From NCBI GenBank assembly GCA_034437795.1, contig DAOTTI010000037.1:1-19883 (forward strand): DNA of 19,883 bases, in the 5' to 3' direction. Positions 14,459 through 19,883 of the stretch are shown piece by piece (the stretch's first letter is position 1; each line of letters begins with the position of its first letter). The position numbers and the translations under genes are program-made. The notes beneath the pieces were generated by a model. It worked only from the letters and a program-made list of their open reading frames with translations. It ran no database searches and was not told where the DNA came from. The DNA is from DAOTTI01 sp034437795. GTDB lineage: Bacteria; Chloroflexota; UBA11872; UBA12225.

Positions 14459-15799
14459 TCACGCCCTGGCCGGCAAGGTGACCACGAAGCGGGTCCCCTG
14501 GCCGGGGCGGCCGGACGGGCCGTCCGGCGGCGGCTCCACGGCGATGGTGCCGCCGTGGAGGGCGACGATCTGGCGGGTGATGTAGAGGCCCAGGCCCATC
14601 CCCGCGCGCGGCCCGCCCGTCGGCGCCTGGTAGAAGCGCTCGAAGATATGCGGGCGGTGCTCCTCCGGGATGCCGACGCCGCGGTCACGTACGCTGAGGC
14701 GGATGAGGTCACGCGCCGGTCTGGCCAGATCGACGTCGATGTCGCCACCGCGCGGGCTGTACTTGATGGCGTTGTCGAGCAGATTGGTCACGACCTGCTC
14801 GAAGCGTAGCGGGTCCACGTTGGCCACCACCGGCTGCTCCGGCCGCCTGAGGATGACGCGGTGCTGGGTGGTCCGCGCCTGCGCGGCGGCGACCGCCTCG
14901 GCCACGAGCGCGCCAACGTCGGTCGGCTCCTTGTGCAGCGTCAGCTTGCCGGCTTCCAGCCGAGAGACGTCGAGCAGTTGGTCGATCAGGCGGGCCAGCT
15001 TGTCCGCCTGCTGGTCGAGCGTGCGCAGGATGCGGCGGAAACGCTCGCGGTCGGCCGGCCCTTCGCGCTCGAAGAGGCTGAGCAGGAACTGGGAGTAGCC
15101 CCGTAGCGTGGTCACGGGGGTCTTCAGCTCGTGCGCAGCCACGGACAGAAACTCGTCACGGGCGCGGACGGCGGCCTCGGCGGCGGCGCGTTCGGCCTGC
15201 TCGTGCTGCAGGCGCACCCGCTCGAGGGCGGCCGCGGCGTGGGCGGCGAACAGCTCCATCGCCTCCACGTCCTCCGGCGGCCGCTCGCCCGGCTCGGTGA
15301 AGTTGAGGCCGATCCGGCCCAGTACGCGCCCGCCGGCCAGCAGGGGGACGATGTAGAAGGAGCGGATGCCCCGTTCCGCCAGCGCGGGGTAGGGGCCGAA
15401 CTCAGATTCCGCCAGGGTGTCCGTGACGGCGATGGTCCGTCCGGTAGTGAGCACACGTACGCTGCTGCCTTCCGGCCGCCAGCGGAAGCGATGGACCTCC
15501 CCCGTGTGGCGCAAGGTGATGAAGCCCTCGGCGGCAGCGCTGCCCGGCACAAGGTCCTGCCAGGCTGGGTCGTCGACCAGCACGATCGCGCCGTCGGCCG
15601 CGCCGAGAGACCGGACCGCACGCTCCACGATCTGGCGCAGCAGCTCGGCAATGGCCCCGTGCTGGGCCGGGACCGGCGCCGCCAGGGCCAGGGCAGCCTC
15701 CTGCAGCGCGCGTAGCTGCGCCAGCAGGCGCGTGCGGGCCGCTGCCCGCGGTCGCGGTGTGGTGCGTCGCGGGCGTGTCGAAGGCGTCGAGTCGATCAC
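14459..15799 (-). CDS. Soluble GAF-domain sensor histidine kinase
   Basis: This 446-residue sensor kinase autophosphorylates on His and would pass the phosphate to a response regulator not present here. It has a GAF domain (about 45-195, including the strand IRSFYIVPLLAGGRVLGRIGLNF), a short coiled linker (195-215) and the HisKA dimerisation helix with H-box AAHELKTPVT (phospho-acceptor H223). The ATPase domain follows with N-box NLLDNAIKYSP, G1 box DRGVGIP, F-box FERFY and G2 box GMGLGLYI. No membrane segment is visible, so it is cytoplasmic and probably senses a soluble ligand or redox state through the GAF domain. The start at 15799 has AGAGGTGAG upstream. It is divergent from the CbiX-ferredoxin gene, with a 182-bp shared upstream region. 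Confidence 0.93.
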   Translation of the reverse strand: MIDSTPSTRPRRTTPRPRAAARTRLLAQLRALQEAALALAAPVPAQHGAIAELLRQIVERAVRSLGAADGAIVLVDDPAWQDLVPGSAAAEGFITLRHTGEVHRFRWRPEGSSVRVLTTGRTIAVTDTLAESEFGPYPALAERGIRSFYIVPLLAGGRVLGRIGLNFTEPGERPPEDVEAMELFAAHAAAALERVRLQHEQAERAAAEAAVRARDEFLSVAAHELKTPVTTLRGYSQFLLSLFEREGPADRERFRRILRTLDQQADKLARLIDQLLDVSRLEAGKLTLHKEPTDVGALVAEAVAAAQARTTQHRVILRRPEQPVVANVDPLRFEQVVTNLLDNAIKYSPRGGDIDVDLARPARDLIRLSVRDRGVGIPEEHRPHIFERFYQAPTGGPRAGMGLGLYITRQIVALHGGTIAVEPPPDGPSGRPGQGTRFVVTLPARA

Positions 15800-15943
15800 G
15801 GCTCACCTCTTAGTATGAACCCCTTGTGTCATCCCAGAACCGTTGGGCACCCTTGAGCCCTCGCGGGGACCGCCGGGCGCCAGGCTCCCACCAAAAGCCT
15901 TCCATACATGTGTAACGCCGCGCCGGATCCTGCGCTGTTGCAT

Positions 15944-15973
15944 CTGCATTGCAGTTCCACCATACGGTATAGT
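15944..15973 (+). promoter_or_regulatory. Likely promoter of a leaderless mRNA for the CbiX-ferredoxin gene
   Basis: TATAGT (15968-15973) is a near-consensus -10 box and lies only 8 bp before the ATG at 15982. No Shine-Dalgarno sequence lies between them, the arrangement of leaderless transcripts. The -35 is poor (TGCATT about 17 bp upstream), but that region holds a perfect 11-bp palindrome, CTGCA-T-TGCAG (15944-15954), which could be an activator or repressor site. Confidence 0.45.
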
Positions 15974-15981
15974 TGCCGGCC

Positions 15982-16866
15982 ATGAGCAGAGAGAGGCAAT
16001 CGCCGCCGCCGGCGACCGAGCCGCGGCGGCCGGACGCGGTCGTCCTGCTCGGTCGGGGCGGCTACGGGGAGTGGCCGCAGCAGGAGCTGGACCGCATGGT
16101 GGCGGCGGTGCGCGCCACCGGCCGCTACGCGCAGGTGGTCGGGGCGTTCATTGACCAGGGCGCGCCGGGGCTGCTGGAGGCGCTCCAGGCGTGCGTGGTG
16201 GCCGGGGCGCGGCGCATCCTGATCGCGCCGGTCTTCGTGCCGGTCGACCGCACGCTCCGGCTGTGGATCCCCATGGTCGTGCGGCGCTGGCTGCGCCGGC
16301 GCCTCGCGCGAAACGCGGCCGGCGTGGAGATCGTTCTGGCGGACGCCCTGGGCGACCATCCGGCGCTCGGCCAGGCCGTGGCCCAGGCGGTGCAGGACGC
16401 CGAAGGGCGGGCGGACGTCTCGGCGGGCGCGCCGGCGCACGGTGATCCGGCCAGCCCCGGCTGGTCGGTCATCCCGCCGCACCGGTACCACGTGCTGCTC
16501 TGCGCCGGCCCCCGCTGCGCCACCCAAGGCTCGCTCGAGCTCTGGCAGCGCCTGCGGGACCGGCTCACGGCGCGGGGGCTAACCACAGGAAAGGACCGCG
16601 TGCTCCTGGTCCGCACCGCCTGCCTCTATCCGTGCAACCTGGGACCGGTGATGGTGGTGTACCCGGAAGGGACCTGGTACTGCGCCCTCACCGCCCGCGC
16701 CATCGACCGGCTGGTGGACGAGCAGTTCGTCCGCGGGCAGGTGGTGGACGCGTATGCCCGCCGGCCCGGCCGGCGGCGCCACACCCGCCCCCAACCGGAC
16801 GCCGATGATCCGGAGGAGGTCGCCCTGCGGGCCGCCGCCGCGGTCGGGATAGCGCAGGGGCCGTAG
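15982..16866 (+). CDS. CbiX-like domain fused to a (2Fe-2S) thioredoxin-like ferredoxin
   Basis: This 294-residue protein has two domains. The first (about 18-145) resembles the sirohydrochlorin cobalto/ferrochelatase fold (VVLLGRGGYGEWPQQELDRMV, VVAGARRILIAPVFVPVDR). The second (about 168-260) is a thioredoxin-like ferredoxin, VLLCAGPRCATQGS then VRTACLYPCNLGPVMVVYPEGTWY, with four candidate cluster ligands C174, C179, C214 and C218 in C-x4-C and C-x3-C pairs. The usual His of chelatases (GHGS) is Arg 25 here, and the second-site His is also absent (FVPVDR), so tetrapyrrole metal insertion is doubtful. A redox or iron-sulfur role is more likely. The start at 15982 lacks a ribosome-binding site but follows TATAGT by 8 bp. 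A Pro/Ala linker joins the domains. Confidence 0.85.
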   Translation: MSRERQSPPPATEPRRPDAVVLLGRGGYGEWPQQELDRMVAAVRATGRYAQVVGAFIDQGAPGLLEALQACVVAGARRILIAPVFVPVDRTLRLWIPMVVRRWLRRRLARNAAGVEIVLADALGDHPALGQAVAQAVQDAEGRADVSAGAPAHGDPASPGWSVIPPHRYHVLLCAGPRCATQGSLELWQRLRDRLTARGLTTGKDRVLLVRTACLYPCNLGPVMVVYPEGTWYCALTARAIDRLVDEQFVRGQVVDAYARRPGRRRHTRPQPDADDPEEVALRAAAAVGIAQGP

Positions 16867-16915
16867 AGGCGCAACCAGTGTTCCCGGCTGGTAGGGCCCT
16901 CCCAACCGCCTGGCT

Positions 16916-16985
16916 CATTCACGACGCGGAGCCCTCACCCTCGGCCTCTCCCGCAGGGAGAGGGAACTCCTCCATCTGGAATCAC
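16916..16985 (-). repeat. Hairpin element, first family, copy 4 (inverted)
   Basis: On the minus strand the element starts TGATTCC, has GAGTTCCCTCTCCC, loop TGC and GGGAGAGGC, then GGGTGAGGGCTCC, and ends GTGAATGAG. The stem CCTCTCCC / GGGAGAGG is perfect over 8 bp. It lies between the convergent CbiX-ferredoxin gene (stop 16866) and dppF-like gene (stop 17014), where it could act as a bidirectional terminator or RNA-stabilising hairpin. Confidence 0.7.
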
Positions 16986-17013
16986 TGGATGAGCGCTCAG
17001 GTGCGGATGGGGA

Positions 17014-17811
17014 TCACGCCGATGCCGGCGAGAGGCTGACCGTCAGGCGGTAGGCGGTCTCCACCAGGCGCACGGTCGCGGGGTGGACGGGGCGCGCCAG
17101 CAGTTCGTGCGGCGCGCCGTCTTCCACGATCCGCCCCTCGTGCAGCACGACCATGCGCTCGACGAGCGGCGCCACGGCCAGCACGTCGTGGCTGACCACC
17201 AGGAGCGCAGCGCCGGTCGCCGCCAGCACCGAGTCGATCAGGCGCAGCACGCCGGCGGCGACGCTGGGGTCGAGGGCGCTGGTCGGCTCGTCCGCCAGTA
17301 GCAGCCCCGGGTTCGCCACCAGCGCCCGCGCCAGGGCCACGCGCTGGCACTGGCCCACACTCAGTTCCGCGGGAGAGCGGTCCAGCTCGATGCTGCCCAG
17401 GCCCACCTGCGCGAGCGCGCGGCGCACCGCGGTGGCGCGCGCCTCGCGGCTCGGCCTCGGTTTCAGGTCACGCAGAGGCTCGCCCACCAGGTGCTCGAGC
17501 GTCCACCCGGGATTGAGCGAGGCCACGGGGTCCTGAAGGAGCAGCCCCAGCCGCAGGCCCGGGGCGCGGTAGACGGTGCCGGCCGTCGGCCGGCGGTAGC
17601 CGCCGATCACGGAGAGCAGGGTCGTCTTGCCGCAGCCGGAGTCGCCGACGAGCGCAATCCGCTCCCGCGGCCGGACCTGCAGCGTCACGTCGTTCAGGGC
17701 GATGGTGCGGCCGAAGCGCACGGTCACGTGGCGCAGGGCGGCCAGGAGCGCCTGCGCGCCGCGCTCCGAAGCTGGCGCCGCTTGGCCGGACGGGGTAGCA
17801 AGCAGGGACAT
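17014..17811 (-). CDS. ABC transporter ATP-binding protein, DppF/OppF-like (short form)
   Basis: This 265-residue ATPase probably belongs to a peptide, nickel or opine importer. It has Walker A GDSGCGKTTL, Q-loop LGLLLQDPVASLNP, signature LSVGQCQRVALARAL, Walker B LLLADEPTSALD and H-loop VVSHD. The signature's first Gly is Val (LSVGQ instead of LSGGQ), a change some active ATPases tolerate. The C-terminal extension with Cys residues typical of OppF/DppF is absent, so the protein is about 60 residues shorter than usual and resembles NikE-like forms. It is last in a minus-strand operon after the dppD-like gene, 48 bp away, with a hairpin element across the junction. No strong ribosome-binding site is visible before ATG 17811. 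Confidence 0.88.
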   Translation of the reverse strand: MSLLATPSGQAAPASERGAQALLAALRHVTVRFGRTIALNDVTLQVRPRERIALVGDSGCGKTTLLSVIGGYRRPTAGTVYRAPGLRLGLLLQDPVASLNPGWTLEHLVGEPLRDLKPRPSREARATAVRRALAQVGLGSIELDRSPAELSVGQCQRVALARALVANPGLLLADEPTSALDPSVAAGVLRLIDSVLAATGAALLVVSHDVLAVAPLVERMVVLHEGRIVEDGAPHELLARPVHPATVRLVETAYRLTVSLSPASA

Positions 17812-17838
17812 GGGCGGTTCTCAAGGGCTGGCCTGACG

Positions 17839-17912
17839 TATTCGCGGCCGGTGAGGGGCTCACTCTCCCTGTGGAAGAGAGATAGGCTCAGGGCGCCGCT
17901 GGTGAGGGATCG
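17839..17912 (-). repeat. Hairpin element, first family, copy 5, overlapping the end of the dppD-like gene
   Basis: This degenerate copy on the minus strand has CTCTCTTCC, loop ACA and GGGAGAG, then GAGCCCCTCACC, and ends GCGAATACG, like copies 3 and 4. It spans the 3' end of the dppD-like reading frame and the gap to the next gene, so the last roughly 17 codons (ending SLPQGE) come from the repeat. Confidence 0.55.
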
Positions 17913-18966
17913 GGGCGGTGTGCCCGTGCGCGCCCGTAATCGGGGCGGGGTCGGCGCGGGCCACCACGTCGGCCGCCCCGGCCGGCCGGCCCGGTGCCGG
18001 AGTGGGCGGGCGATCGGCGGGGCGGGCGGCAGCCATCACCACGGGGCAGGCGACGCCGTCCACCAGGTCCGGTGGCGCGCCGGCGTGGCAGGCGGCGATG
18101 GCCAGGCGGCAGCGCGGGGCGAAGGCGCAGCCGGGCGGTGGGGGGGCCAGCGACGGCAGCTCCCCTTCCAGGGGCTCGGGGAGGCCCCCGCCCGGGCGGG
18201 GCAGGGCCGCGATCAGGGCGCGGGTGTACGGATGGCGCGGGCGCCCGATGACCTGCGCGGCCCCGCCGAGCTCCACGATCCGGCCGGCGTACATCACCGC
18301 CACGCGGTCGGCCACCAGGGCCGCCAGCCCGAGCTGGTGCGTGATCAAGACCATGGCGGCCCCCTCGCGGCGCTGGCGCTCGCGCAGGCCATGCATCACG
18401 TCGGCCGCCAGAGACGCGTCCAGCGAGGCGGTCGGCTCATCCGCCAGCAGCAGCGGCGGATGGTTGGCCGAGGCGGCGGCGATGGCGGCCCGCTGGAGCA
18501 TCCCGCCGCTCCACTCGTGCGGGTACTGGCGGGCGCGCCGGCCGGCTTCGGGGATCTGGAGGTCGGCCAGCAGGCCGACGACCCACGGCCAGAGGGCGCG
18601 GGCCGGGCGGCTGCGGTCGTGGAGCCGGCGGGCCTCCACGATGTGCGCCCCGACCCGCATCACCGGATTAAAGCTGCTCATCGGGTCCTGAATGACCAGG
18701 CCGGCCAGCCGTCCTCGCCGGCGCCGCGCCGCCGCCTCGTCTCCGGCATAGACGTCCACGCCAGCCAGCAGCACGCGGCCGCTGACCGTCGCATCGGGAG
18801 GTAGCAGGCGGAGCACGGCCGCGGCCAGCGTGCTCTTGCCGCAGCCGCTCTCCCCCACCACCGCTACGGTCTCGCCGCGGCTCACCACCAGATCGATGCC
18901 CCGCAGGGCCTGTACGCCCCCCTGGTAGGTGACGCGGAGATCCTGGAGCGCCAATGCGGCGGTCAT
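17860..18966 (-). CDS. ABC transporter ATP-binding protein, DppD/OppD-like
   Basis: This 368-residue ATPase pairs with the DppF-like ATPase to energise a peptide, nickel or opine importer. It has Walker A GESGCGKSTL, Q-loop VIQDPMSSFNP, signature WSGGMLQRAAIA, Walker B LLLADEPTASLD and H-loop ITHQ. The oligopeptide-transporter C-terminal module follows, with a Cys cluster GCAFAPRCRLAIAACHAG and a later VACPV. After that a Pro/Ala-rich low-complexity tail (about residue 310 onward) ends in SLPQGE, encoded by a hairpin element and probably not part of the ancestral protein. The start at 18966 has AGAGAGG about nine bases upstream and lies 20 bp after the permease stop, an operon arrangement. 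Base composition matches the neighbours. Confidence 0.92.
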   Translation of the reverse strand: MTAALALQDLRVTYQGGVQALRGIDLVVSRGETVAVVGESGCGKSTLAAAVLRLLPPDATVSGRVLLAGVDVYAGDEAAARRRRGRLAGLVIQDPMSSFNPVMRVGAHIVEARRLHDRSRPARALWPWVVGLLADLQIPEAGRRARQYPHEWSGGMLQRAAIAAASANHPPLLLADEPTASLDASLAADVMHGLRERQRREGAAMVLITHQLGLAALVADRVAVMYAGRIVELGGAAQVIGRPRHPYTRALIAALPRPGGGLPEPLEGELPSLAPPPPGCAFAPRCRLAIAACHAGAPPDLVDGVACPVVMAAARPADRPPTPAPGRPAGAADVVARADPAPITGAHGHTAPIPHQRRPEPISLPQGE

Positions 18967-18986
18967 GGCCGGTGGCCTCTCTGGCT

Positions 18987-19883
18987 TCAGCGCTGGCCCT
19001 GCCAGGTGGGGTCAAGGATGTCCCGCAGCGCGTCCCCCAGCAGGTTGGCGCAGAGCACGGTCACGAAGATACAGGCGCCGGGGACGATCATCAGCAGGGG
19101 CTGCATGGCGAACGTCAGGCGTCCATCATTGAGCATCGCGCCCCACTCGGCGTCCGGTGGCTGCGCGCCGAGCCCGATAAAGCTGAGACCCGCCACCGCC
19201 AGCATCGCGCTGCCCAGGTCCAGCGTGGCGAGCACCGCCAGCTGCCCGGCCACCGCCGGCAGCACGTGGCGCCAGACCACGGCCAGCCGGCCGGCGCCAT
19301 GCACGCGGGCCACCAGCACGTACGGCCGCGTCCGCTCCCGCAGGACCATGGCCCGAATGAGGCGGATGTACCAGGGGGACTGCGCCACGGTCAGGGCCAG
19401 AATGAGCGTGCTGAGTCGAGGCCCCAGGGCGCCGACGAGCGCCAGCGACAGGACGAGCGACGGGAGGCCCAGCTTGACGTCGACGAGGCGCATGATCACG
19501 GCGTCGACGATCCCGCCAGCGAACCCGGCCAGCGCGCCGATGCAGACGCTGACGGCCAGCACCGCCGCCACGATCACGGCCGCCGTGCCCAGCGAGCGGT
19601 GGGCGCCGTCCACGGCCCGCGAGAGCAGGTCGCGTCCCAGGTAGTCGGTCCCCAGCGGGTGGGCCGCCGACGGGCCAGCCAGCTTCGCCTCCAGGTGCAC
19701 CGCGTTCGGGTCGTAGGGCACCAGCTGCGGCCCCACCACGGCGACGGCGGCCATGGCCAGCAGACCGACCAGTCCGACCATGCCGGGCCGGTGCTGCAGC
19801 AGGGCCCGAAGGGCGCCCCGCCGGTGGCGCTCCCGCCGCCGGCCGGCGCGCGCGGACGCCGGCGCCGAGGCGGCGGGAACGGC
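18987..19883 (-). CDS. ABC transporter permease, DppC/OppC-like (5' end beyond window)
   Basis: This inner-membrane permease is of the dipeptide/oligopeptide/nickel family. The first hydrophobic segment MVGLVGLLAMAAVAVVGP is followed by the hallmark VPYDPN and HPLGTDYLGRDLLSRAV, then more membrane segments, the cytoplasmic coupling region with ARVHGAGRLAVVWRHVLP (EAA-like loop), and a C-terminus ending in LDPTWQGQR, typical of DppC. The frame stays open through the right window edge, and the Arg-rich stretch before M (RRRERHRRGALRALLQHRPG) is the usual cytoplasmic N-terminus, so the true start lies beyond 19883. The DppB-like permease and binding protein are expected further upstream. Ligand is unknown; a nickel or peptide role is equally possible. 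Confidence 0.92.
   Translation of the reverse strand, partial: AVPAASAPASARAGRRRERHRRGALRALLQHRPGMVGLVGLLAMAAVAVVGPQLVPYDPNAVHLEAKLAGPSAAHPLGTDYLGRDLLSRAVDGAHRSLGTAAVIVAAVLAVSVCIGALAGFAGGIVDAVIMRLVDVKLGLPSLVLSLALVGALGPRLSTLILALTVAQSPWYIRLIRAMVLRERTRPYVLVARVHGAGRLAVVWRHVLPAVAGQLAVLATLDLGSAMLAVAGLSFIGLGAQPPDAEWGAMLNDGRLTFAMQPLLMIVPGACIFVTVLCANLLGDALRDILDPTWQGQR

Noticed and set aside
17491..18804. 437-codon open frame on the plus strand opposite the two ABC ATPase genes
   Set aside because: Walker A, Q-loop, signature and Walker B motifs are on the minus strand; the plus frame has no domain.

Overview
This is a very GC-rich bacterial chromosomal window of about 19.9 kb. Compact genes on both strands are separated by intergenic stretches full of GC-rich hairpin repeats. 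The gene content (family 1 encapsulin, Tat lipoproteins, a VapBC pair of the PIN/ribbon-helix-helix type, sugar-oxidoreductase genes, a CbiX-ferredoxin fusion, Dpp/Opp-type ABC genes) and the base composition suggest Chloroflexota, perhaps near Thermomicrobia. That placement is an inference, because there is no rRNA or other taxonomic marker here. I found no tRNA, rRNA, CRISPR array or intact insertion sequence.

Layout. (1) 1-2085, minus strand: the 5' part of an SDR oxidoreductase, a decayed vapBC toxin-antitoxin pair (antitoxin start codon lost, toxin interrupted by TGA), and an unidentified exported-looking protein. (2) 2086-2533: an intergenic region with three 38-bp degenerate tandem repeats. 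(3) 2534-3388, plus strand: an encapsulin shell protein with no recognisable cargo gene beside it. (4) 3869-4882, plus: an extended-SDR sugar epimerase/dehydratase, followed at 5088-5503 (minus) by a Tat-lipoprotein gene broken by a one-base frameshift. (5) 5504-6234: a long repeat-rich gap ending in a perfect 15-bp palindrome. (6) 6235-11013, plus: Gfo/Idh/MocA oxidoreductase, TIM-barrel sugar isomerase/epimerase, a DUF1932-type beta-hydroxyacid dehydrogenase and a Tat lipoprotein sugar-binding protein. These look like a loose carbohydrate-utilisation group, but no sugar permeases are present. (7) 11230-14031, minus: DNA polymerase I with both exonuclease domains. (8) 14459-15799, minus: a soluble GAF histidine kinase, divergent from a CbiX-like/2Fe-2S ferredoxin fusion (15982-16866, plus). 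(9) 17014-19883, minus: dppC-dppD-dppF-like ABC genes for peptide, nickel or opine uptake, with the permease running off the window edge.

At least five intergenic sites carry related 70-90 bp hairpin elements with TATTCA-like ends. A second repeat family occupies 3531-3690 and 5925-6107. One hairpin element supplies the 3' end of the dppD-like coding sequence.

No clearly new multi-gene system stands out. The best leads are the cargo-less encapsulin beside a 38-bp repeat array, the ferredoxin fusion whose CbiX-like domain lacks both usual metal-binding histidines, the cluster of three lesioned genes within 4.4 kb, and the dispersed hairpin family.
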